Positions 57,813 to 64,000 of a DNA stretch of 64,000 nt are shown one piece after another (within the stretch, counting starts at the first letter, position 1; every line of letters starts with the position of its first letter). Position numbers and translations under genes: made by a program. Origin of the DNA: Myxococcales bacterium (GTDB lineage Bacteria > Myxococcota_A > Polyangia > Palsa-1104 > JAEUJZ01); assembly GCA_016794505.1 (NCBI GenBank), contig JAEUJZ010000093.1, positions 62,001 to 126,000 of the forward strand. The letters run 5' to 3'. The notes beneath the pieces were generated by a model that was given only the letters and a program-made list of their open reading frames with translations, ran no database searches and was not told the DNA's origin.

Positions 57813-58217
57813 TCACAGTTCGACCCAATCCGCGGCGTTTTCCAGCAGCCAGCGCTTCCGGTCGGCGAAGTCGGGTAGCGCGCGTTCGACGCGGGTCCAG
57901 AACGCGGGGGGGTGGTGGGCTTCGCCTAGATGGACCAGCTCGTGGACGATGACGTATTCGATGACGCGCGGCGGCAGCAGGATGGTCTTCCAGTGGAAAT
58001 AGACGCGGTCGCCCTTGCCGCACGATCCCCAGCGAAAGCCCAGGTCCCGTACGACGATCGACGCGGGCGTCTTGCCGACGCGCGGGGCCCACGGCCGGAC
58101 GCGGCGACCCAGCCAGTCGGTCGCGCGCTCGGCATACCAGGCACGAAGGTGTTTCTGTCCCTCTTTGGCGTCGGCGCGGCGCATGCGCAAGCGGCCCGCC
58201 TCTAGCTTGACCGGCAC
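57813..58217 (-). pseudogene. YgjP-like metallopeptidase, truncated at the N-terminus
   Basis: The C-terminal two thirds are well preserved: FRWGSCGKGDRVYFHWKTIL, VIEYVIVHELVHLGEAHHP with the HExxH zinc site and a third His, and FWTRVERALPDF. This is the YgjP-like/DUF45 metallopeptidase fold. The usual N-terminal 70-80 residues are missing. Just upstream the frame reads YLGRHYRLLLV, a segment expected in the middle of the family, and then meets a TGA. A possible original N-terminus (MSTVELSVIGS) lies in another frame at about 58300, suggesting an internal deletion with a frameshift. A short functional protein from the GTG at 58217 cannot be excluded. Confidence 0.7.
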
Positions 58218-58380
58218 CGGCTGCGCGGCGACCAGCAGCAGTCGGTAGTGCCTGCCCAGATAGGGAACCGATCACACTCAGTTCAACCGTCGACATTGCG
58301 ATGGCATCAGGGCCGTTCCGCGCATACGGATTCAACGGCGCCACACAGCAGCGAACGGCGCGCGACCGCTCAAGTCGCGC

Positions 58381-59649
58381 TTAGGGACGCTCGGCACCCA
58401 TGGCCGCACGGCGGATGCGCAGCTCGTGTCGACGACGCTGCGCTTCGGCGATGAGCTGCTCGAAAGCATCGGTGCCCAGCTGATGCCGCAGCACGGCGAT
58501 CTGTCGATCGCACAGATCCGCCACGCCATCCATGTACCGACAGCGAAGCTCAGCCGCCGCTTCCACCAAGACACCATAGGCCTCGCAGGTGTCCCCCATT
58601 CCTGCCAAGGCCCCGGCACACAGCACGGTGAACAGCAAGGACCAGCCGGCGCTATTGTGACGACCCTGCAGCCAGCGAAGCTCGTTGTGAATCGCCAGTC
58701 GCCGCAGCAGCACCACGTGTGGCTCTAGCTCGACAGCCGGTGCTGGATCCGTCGGGGTCTGCGCGATCAGTTGCAGCAGATGATACAGGCGCGCCACGCT
58801 GCCCTGCCCGCGCGGTGGCGGCCCGTACTTGCCCCCACGCACATCGTCCAGCATGGCCTGGCCCAAGCGCCGGCTGTCCGCCAAAAGCAGAGCCACCAAG
58901 ATCAGGCGAAGCAAGCGTTCTTCGTCGCTGTCGACACCTAGCTGCGTCGCGCGATGCAGCGCCACCTGCACATGCCCCAGCGCCAGATCGCTGCGACTGA
59001 CGGCCTGCTCAATTCCGCCGAGCAGCAGCCCGGCGATCACAGTAATTCCGGCGGGCATGCCCGGCTCATCGGCCACGGATTCAAGCTGGTGCCGCGCCGC
59101 GCCCACGTCGCCAAGGCGCAAGAGCGCCTCGCTCAGCGTCAGGCCGGCATAACCTCGTGCAAGCTGAGCCTCGGGGGTGTGCTGCTCGACGACGGGCGCC
59201 AAGGCTTCGGTCAGCGCGTTCATGATCTGCTGCGGCTGGCCCGGATCGCGCTCGGCCCCGACGCAGGCACGGTACAGTCGCGCAGAAAGATCCAGCAGGC
59301 GCTGCTCGGGGTTCTTGGGCTCACCAGGCAGCGCCAAAGCCGAGTCTGCAAGCCCCACGTTGCCCCGGCCCAGGGCAGCGAACGCGACCAAGCTTCGCAT
59401 CGCGATTTGACTCTCGTGCCCGTCGAGCTGCTGCAAGGTGTGCAGGTCGAGCTGACTCAGCACAGCCGCCTGTTCCTCAGCCAAGCCAAGATCGCGGCAG
59501 CGCAGAAACAAACTCGCGGTGCTCGCCGCTGGCCCTGCCATCTGCTCCCCCGCCGCCTCTGCTCCCTCCGTCGAGTCAATAGATCGCTCGCCCACTTTTT
59601 GCGGGACCGTCAGCGATGCAACCGATACGCGGGAAGCAGGGTCTGCCAT
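58381..59649 (-). CDS. Helical (TPR-like) protein of unknown function
   Basis: A 422-residue, Leu/Ala-rich, almost entirely helical protein with repeated antiparallel helix pairs of TPR-like type (for example LARGYAGLTLSEALLRLGDVGAARHQL). There is no signal peptide or membrane segment. The frame is open further upstream to 59817, where it overlaps the end of the kinase gene; the ATG at 59649 avoids this, although an ATG at 59697 is also possible. It is immediately downstream of the kinase in the same direction, so it could be its partner or substrate. Confidence 0.65.
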   Translation of the reverse strand: MADPASRVSVASLTVPQKVGERSIDSTEGAEAAGEQMAGPAASTASLFLRCRDLGLAEEQAAVLSQLDLHTLQQLDGHESQIAMRSLVAFAALGRGNVGLADSALALPGEPKNPEQRLLDLSARLYRACVGAERDPGQPQQIMNALTEALAPVVEQHTPEAQLARGYAGLTLSEALLRLGDVGAARHQLESVADEPGMPAGITVIAGLLLGGIEQAVSRSDLALGHVQVALHRATQLGVDSDEERLLRLILVALLLADSRRLGQAMLDDVRGGKYGPPPRGQGSVARLYHLLQLIAQTPTDPAPAVELEPHVVLLRRLAIHNELRWLQGRHNSAGWSLLFTVLCAGALAGMGDTCEAYGVLVEAAAELRCRYMDGVADLCDRQIAVLRHQLGTDAFEQLIAEAQRRRHELRIRRAAMGAERP

Positions 59650-59744
59650 GGCTGCGCAGCTACTATGCGATGCGCGGTTGCGCGAGACAAGCACCATACG
59701 CAGGCCGCTCTCTCGGCATCGCGAGCGCAGCCCCTGACCTTGGG

Positions 59745-61331
59745 TTAGCGCAGGCCGACCAGGACGTACAGCGCGAGGAACGTAGCGAGCACGATGAGCA
59801 GCGCCAAGAGCACCCAAAGCAGATTCGTTGTTCCGCGCACGGGGGCCCGGCTGGCACTGCTGCTGGCACTGGCCCCAGCACGAGCGGGAGCTCTCTGACT
59901 CGCCACCATCGCAGTCGACGGCACGCGGTTGAGCTTGGGCAGAGGCGGTGCCGTTGGGTCATCTAAGAGACCTGCTCGTGCTGAAGCACCTTTCATCGGC
60001 GCCTCTAGCTCTTTCGGCAGAGGCTGCATGACCGCCGTCTGCGCCTCGTTCAGCCGATTGAGCAGGTTGGCGGCGGCAGCAGGACCTTCGGCGACCAAGG
60101 TCTGTGCGTGCGCCGAGGCCTTCGGCCCAGCTGCTGCAGCCGCCATCGCGCCCACGAATGCGTCGTCCGTCTGAGGTTGGGTAGGCAAGACGGCATCGAG
60201 CTCAGCGCTCGACAAGGCAGGCGCCAATGCCCCTGAGCTGGCGGCAGCCGGACCCAGAACAGCCGTCGCCGCCACCGGGCTGGCATCGCCACTTTGCGCC
60301 CCCGAGATCGCCCGATGTGCCCCCGACGAAACCAGGCCATGAGGAACCGGTGCCACCAACGAGCCTAGAGGCAGCGGCGCATGCTCTCCCGTCAGCGCGG
60401 GAAGCTGCAGGAGCTGTGTCAGCCGCTGCTTGATCTCCATCGCGGCTGGCCGTTCCATCGGCGACTTCGCCAGCATCGCCGCGATCAGTGCAACCAGGTC
60501 CGATGGCACCGCTGGGTTCAGCTCACTTACCGGCGGAGGCACCAGCTGCTTGTGGCGCATGATCGTGTCAAAGTCCGTCGACGCTCGGAATGGCTGATGC
60601 CCCGTCAGCATTTCATATGCGATCACGCCCAGCGAATAGACATCGGTCCGGTCGGTCACATCGCGTGGGTTGCGGCACTGCTCAGGCGACATATAGGTCG
60701 GGGTTCCTAGCAGAGAATCCGCCGAAGTCAGCGCGCTCTCTTGCCGCTCGGCATCAAAGTCGACAATCTTGGCGATCCCAAAGTCCAGCAGCTTCACGCA
60801 CTCGCCCCCACGCAGCTCCGCATCCTTCACCAACATGACATTCGTGGGCTTGAGATCTCGATGCACAATGACCTTGGCGTGTGCGGCCGCTAGGCCCGAG
60901 GCGATCTGACGCAGGATCTGCATGCTGCGCACGGTGTCCATCGGCAGTCCGTGCAGCTTGCGCAGCGCGTGGTGCAGCGTCTCGCCGTCGATGAACTCCA
61001 TGATGAAGTACGCCGTTCCATCGTCGCGCTGACCAAACTCATAAATGCTCACGATCGTCGGATGGCTGATGATGTTGACGGCGCGGGCCTCATTCAGAAA
61101 GCGCGCGACCAGCTTGCGATTGCTGGCATAGCGCGGGTGCAAGACCTTCACTGCAGCCCGACGACCCAGCTCGGCGTGGTAGGCCTCAAAGACGCTGCCC
61201 ATGCCGCCCTCGCCCAGCAAGCGGCCAGCGCGAAAGCCACCGAACATGGCGGCCGGCTCCTCAGCAGACAGCGTAGTGGTCTTGGCAATGGGCCCCTGAT
61301 CGGGCTCTGACTTGGGCGGTTCGCTGCTCAC
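59745..61331 (-). CDS. Membrane-anchored Ser/Thr protein kinase
   Basis: A 528-residue kinase. Glycine loop GEGGMGSVF (40-48), AVKVL with Lys62, HRDLKPTN with Asp159, DFG with Asp183, SPEQ. A Pro/Ala/Ser-rich linker of about 180 residues follows, then a transmembrane segment close to the C-terminus (NLLWVLLALLIVLATFLALYV), a tail-anchor arrangement like that of the kinase at 1169-2497. The GTG at 61331 is chosen because GGAG precedes it by eight bases; the frame is open further up to 61445. It points away from the small lipoprotein gene, and the 210-base gap should hold both promoters. Confidence 0.89.
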   Translation of the reverse strand: MSSEPPKSEPDQGPIAKTTTLSAEEPAAMFGGFRAGRLLGEGGMGSVFEAYHAELGRRAAVKVLHPRYASNRKLVARFLNEARAVNIISHPTIVSIYEFGQRDDGTAYFIMEFIDGETLHHALRKLHGLPMDTVRSMQILRQIASGLAAAHAKVIVHRDLKPTNVMLVKDAELRGGECVKLLDFGIAKIVDFDAERQESALTSADSLLGTPTYMSPEQCRNPRDVTDRTDVYSLGVIAYEMLTGHQPFRASTDFDTIMRHKQLVPPPVSELNPAVPSDLVALIAAMLAKSPMERPAAMEIKQRLTQLLQLPALTGEHAPLPLGSLVAPVPHGLVSSGAHRAISGAQSGDASPVAATAVLGPAAASSGALAPALSSAELDAVLPTQPQTDDAFVGAMAAAAAGPKASAHAQTLVAEGPAAAANLLNRLNEAQTAVMQPLPKELEAPMKGASARAGLLDDPTAPPLPKLNRVPSTAMVASQRAPARAGASASSSASRAPVRGTTNLLWVLLALLIVLATFLALYVLVGLR

Positions 61332-61541
61332 GCCTATGGCTCCACGGGCCAGGGCTTCCCTCACGGAATGTGCCGAGGGAAAGACCGGTTCATGATAGCC
61401 GAAACTCCAAAAAATAGGTGCGCTTGGCAGCCCCTCCCGCAGCACGCGGCGCAGTGGTCACGGCCCTGCAGCGCGCTCTGCCGCCCGCCATCCGAGAGCC
61501 TCTTTCTGCGGTTCCACCTTCCGTGCTAGGTTGCCGCTCCC

Positions 61542-62009
61542 ATGCGTACCTGGCGTTCTTCGAGGCAGCAGCGACGGTTGGGCGCGTTGACTGTGGTGTT
61601 TTGGCTGGGCTGCGGCTCGCCGCCCCCCCCCAGCTATACCGAGGTACAGGCCCTCATGAATACCTCCTGCACTTTTAGTAGCTGCCATGGCACCGGACGT
61701 GCCGGAGGGCTATCGCTGGTGGCCAGTGACTCGTACTGCGCTCTGGTCGGTACCCGCGACGGAGCGACATCGCTCTTGACCGCCAAGGACCCATTCCCCC
61801 GGCGCATCATCCCCGGAAGCCGCAGCCAAAGTTTCCTGTATCGCAAGCTGACGCTGTCCGCCGCGGACAGTGGGACTGGCAAGCCTCTTGGCCAGGGCAT
61901 GCCGCCGAACCAGCCGCTCGATGAAAAGAGCCTGGACCTGTTCGGTCGCTGGATCGACAGCGGCGCGCTGAACACCGCGGGCATCGCCGCACCGGGAGGC
62001 TGCCCCTAG
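61542..62009 (+). CDS. Small lipoprotein with a CX4CH cytochrome-like motif
   Basis: A 155-residue exported protein. A short signal sequence ends in a lipobox (WLGCG). After it comes a Pro-rich linker, then NTSCTFSSCHGTGRAGGLSL, where CTFSSCH is CX4CH, close to but longer than the CXXCH haem-attachment motif. Later parts (GSRSQSFLYRKL, GQGMPPNQPLDEKSLDLFGRWIDSGA) are typical of planctomycete/myxobacterial cytochrome-c-like domains with the MPP haem-ligand region. It is probably an outer-membrane lipoprotein, perhaps haem-binding or a degenerate form. The first ATG is used; no clear ribosome site. Confidence 0.72.
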   Translation: MRTWRSSRQQRRLGALTVVFWLGCGSPPPPSYTEVQALMNTSCTFSSCHGTGRAGGLSLVASDSYCALVGTRDGATSLLTAKDPFPRRIIPGSRSQSFLYRKLTLSAADSGTGKPLGQGMPPNQPLDEKSLDLFGRWIDSGALNTAGIAAPGGCP

Positions 62010-62132
62010 CGCCGCTGCTTGCCCCTTGTCCTAGCCGCCGCAAGCCTGCAAGACTGCTCAACAAACACGCAGGATCGGTATACTCTCCAGACTTCGCATA
62101 GAGCACAACGCGAATACAGAAGGATGTCCCTG

Positions 62133-63479
62133 ATGAGCCAAGCATCTCCCGTCCGGTTCGAGTTCGAAGAAGTTTCCCCCGTCGAGAAGCGCCTCAAGGT
62201 CGAGATCGCCAAAGAAGAGGTCAACGCCAAACTTGAGGAAGGCTTCAAGCAGCTGAACCGGCAGGTAAACCTCAAGGGGTTCCGTCGTGGTCACACACCG
62301 CGCTCGGTCCTTGAGAGCATGTTCGGCAAGCGCGTCGGCGCCGACGCTGCCCAGAAGCTGGTGCAAGAGAGCATCAGCATGATCATCGGCCAGTCAGCGC
62401 TGCGCATTGCCACCGAGCCGATGCTGGAAGCGATGCCCGAGGCGAAGCGCAACCAGCCGCTCGCATACACGGCCCGCGTCGAGATCCTGCCGCAGATCGA
62501 CATCAAAGACTACGAAGGCATCGAGGTCACGCAGCGCGCTCCCAAGGCCTCCGACAAGCAGGTCGAAGACGCACTGCAGCAGCGCCGCGAGAACAACATC
62601 GAGATGGTCCCCATCGAGGGCCGCAACATCGCCGGGCCGAACGACACGCTGTCCATCGTGCTCAACGGCTCGCTCGGGCACCTGACCTATAACGACAAGG
62701 AGATGAAGATCGACCTGTCGAAGCCAGATCAGGCCCCGCTGCCGGGTCTGCCGGCCCTGCTTATGGGCATGGCGCTAGACGCCAAGGACGAACCCATCGA
62801 GCTGACGCTGCCGACGGAAGGGATCGTCAAAGAGCTTGCGGGCAAGACGGGTCACTTCAAGGTCACGGTCAAGAGCGCGCACGAGAAGCGCCTGCCCAAC
62901 CTCGACGACGAGTTCGCCAAAGATACCGGCGAGGCCGAGACGCTGGAGGGGCTTCGCAAGAAGATCCACGAAGACTTGCTCACCGAAGACACGGAAGAAG
63001 CGCGGCATGAGATGCGCATCGCCCTGGTCGAGGCGCTGGTCGCTCGCAACACCGTGCCGCTGCCGCAGAACCTGGTGGCCAAGCTCGCGCGCAACCTGCT
63101 TGAGAACCCACGCGGCCGCATGCAGATCCAGTTCCGGCTGATGGCTCAGAAGAGCAAAGAGAACCCCGACGCGCCGTTCACTCAGCCGACGGCAGAAGAG
63201 CTGGCCCAGGCCGCTCACGCCGAGGCCGTGCGCAACCTGTCGATCGAGTTCACGATGATGGCGCTCGCCGATAAGGAAAAGGTCGAAGTGACCGAGGCCG
63301 ATGTCGAAAAGCACATCGCCGAGCTCGCCAAGGAGCGCGACAAAAGCGTCGCTCGCGTCAAGGCCGAGCTTCAGCGCGAAGATCAGGGCTTGGTGCAGCT
63401 TCGCGGTCAGCTTCGCCTGGAAAAGGCGCTCGACGTGCTGGAGTCGAAGGCCAAGATCACCAAGGCCGACGCGGCCTAG
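62133..63479 (+). CDS. tig: Trigger factor (ribosome-associated chaperone and peptidyl-prolyl isomerase)
   Basis: A 448-residue protein. The N-terminal ribosome-binding domain has the signature GFRRGHTP at 49-56. A middle PPIase (FKBP-like) segment and a C-terminal helical chaperone domain follow, to DVLESKAKITKA. The PPIase part appears divergent (NGSLGHLTYNDKEMKIDL) compared with classical FKBP motifs. Of two close ATGs, the one at 62133 has AGAAGG nine bases upstream; the other (62124) sits directly against it. A TATACT at 62079-62084 could be the -10. It precedes clpP, the usual neighbour. Confidence 0.94.
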   Translation: MSQASPVRFEFEEVSPVEKRLKVEIAKEEVNAKLEEGFKQLNRQVNLKGFRRGHTPRSVLESMFGKRVGADAAQKLVQESISMIIGQSALRIATEPMLEAMPEAKRNQPLAYTARVEILPQIDIKDYEGIEVTQRAPKASDKQVEDALQQRRENNIEMVPIEGRNIAGPNDTLSIVLNGSLGHLTYNDKEMKIDLSKPDQAPLPGLPALLMGMALDAKDEPIELTLPTEGIVKELAGKTGHFKVTVKSAHEKRLPNLDDEFAKDTGEAETLEGLRKKIHEDLLTEDTEEARHEMRIALVEALVARNTVPLPQNLVAKLARNLLENPRGRMQIQFRLMAQKSKENPDAPFTQPTAEELAQAAHAEAVRNLSIEFTMMALADKEKVEVTEADVEKHIAELAKERDKSVARVKAELQREDQGLVQLRGQLRLEKALDVLESKAKITKADAA

Positions 63480-63550
63480 CCCTGTCCCCTCTTCCGCCCT
63501 CCTCTGCATTACCTCGCGAAATCCTTCGCGAATCCCGCACCCGACGAAAC

Positions 63551-63572
63551 GCGGCCGGCTATTGACGGCCGC
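63551..63572. promoter_or_regulatory. Hairpin in the tig-clpP gap
   Basis: GCGGCCG, an eight-base loop, then CGGCCGC: a perfect seven-base-pair stem between tig and clpP, with TTCATT after it. It could be an attenuator or a weak terminator between the two genes. Confidence 0.45.
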
Positions 63573-63617
63573 TTCATTCGATGGTGAGGTATAAGGTCTC
63601 GTAAAGGAAATTACACA

Positions 63618-64000
63618 ATGTCCATGGAACGAAAGGGTCAGGCCCCCGCGATGAGCTACCTCATCCCCACCGTCGTCGAACAGACCCACCGTGGCGAGCG
63701 CGGCTGGGATATCTACTCGCGACTGCTCAAGGACCGCATCATCTTCCTGGGCACCGCCATCGATGATCTCGTCGCCAACACCGTCATCGCCCAGCTTCTG
63801 TTCTTGGAATCGGAAGAGCCGGACAAGGACATCATGCTGTACATCAACTCGCCGGGCGGCCTGGTGACCTCGGGCCTGGCGATTTACGACACGATCCAAT
63901 TGATCCGCTGCGACGTGTCGACGATCTGCATGGGCCAGGCGTCGTCGATGGGGTCGTTCCTGCTCACCGCCGGCACCAAGGGCAAGCGCTTCGCCCTGCC
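63618..64000 (+). CDS. clpP: ATP-dependent Clp protease proteolytic subunit, partial (5' part)
   Basis: The first 127 codons of a ClpP serine protease, the chamber that ClpX feeds. It has MSYLIPTVVEQTHRGERGWDIYSRLLKDRIIFLG, YINSPGGLVTSGLAIYDT and GQASSMGSFLL with catalytic Ser110; the catalytic His and Asp lie beyond the window. The ATG at 63618 has AAAGGA about ten bases upstream; an alternative is the ATG at 63651, which begins the conserved MSYLIP. It is 138 bases after tig. Confidence 0.94.
   Translation, partial: MSMERKGQAPAMSYLIPTVVEQTHRGERGWDIYSRLLKDRIIFLGTAIDDLVANTVIAQLLFLESEEPDKDIMLYINSPGGLVTSGLAIYDTIQLIRCDVSTICMGQASSMGSFLLTAGTKGKRFAL

Noticed and set aside
63562..63595. Sigma70 promoter TTGACG...TATAAG before clpP
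   Set aside because: The two elements are 22 bases apart, too far for a standard promoter.
62775..63899. 374-residue minus-strand open frame across trigger factor and clpP
   Set aside because: It is antisense to two well-identified genes and crosses both; it has no support of its own.
1..64000. CRISPR arrays, tRNA or rRNA genes, prophage, attachment sites
   Set aside because: No regularly spaced repeat array, no tRNA-like cloverleaf that I could pick out, and no integrase or phage structural genes were seen.

Overview
The window reads as one contiguous, gene-dense, GC-rich chromosomal segment of a myxobacterium-like organism (Myxococcota). The case for that lineage rests on family content: six Ser/Thr protein kinase genes or remnants, two of them kinase-AAA-TPR giants; a PP2C phosphatase fused to a cNMP-binding domain; many outer-membrane proteins and lipoproteins; a hybrid NRPS-PKS; and a CHAT-STAND-WD40 protein. 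Species cannot be named from sequence alone.

Layout. 1-5 kb is housekeeping on the minus strand: partial glgC, a membrane-anchored Ser/Thr kinase, a DksA/TraR-type zinc-finger protein and clpX. 5-13 kb holds a DUF6157 protein, a VWA lipoprotein with an upstream membrane protein, a PP2C-cNMP phosphatase, and two divergent outer-membrane proteins whose shared upstream region carries an 18-nt direct repeat. 13.3-26.3 kb is a compact biosynthetic operon: NRPS (A-PCP-C-A-PCP), PKS (KS-AT-KR-degenerate DH), ER-ACP-TE, and a SnoaL-like protein. The open frames overlap or nearly touch, and the predicted product is a short dipeptide-polyketide. It is followed by two kinase genes, a compact kinase convergent with the operon and a 1314-aa kinase-AAA-TPR protein.

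31-41 kb is an eroded accessory region: a PaaK-like ligase pseudogene, an AT-rich island, an in-frame chimera of half a kinase and an NHL-type tail, a second kinase-AAA-TPR giant, a lower-GC membrane protein and an IS1182-type transposase remnant. 39.9-51.6 kb is a two-gene minus-strand operon encoding a roughly 3490-aa protein (crystallin-like N-terminus, twelve LamG repeats, unrecognised C-terminal region) and an unrecognised 410-aa protein. 51.9-57.5 kb has a WD40 fragment, another small remnant, and an intact 1529-aa CHAT protease-STAND NTPase-14xWD40 protein. 57.8-64 kb returns to conserved genes: a truncated YgjP-like metallopeptidase, a TPR-like protein, a sixth kinase, a small lipoprotein with a CX4CH motif, trigger factor (tig) and the start of clpP.

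The strongest candidates for something undescribed are (1) the NRPS-PKS line with its KR-DH*-split-ER order, (2) the giant LamG protein with its partner, and (3) the CHAT-STAND-WD40 protein next to decayed relatives. All functional statements are inferred from motifs read by eye; no database search was run.
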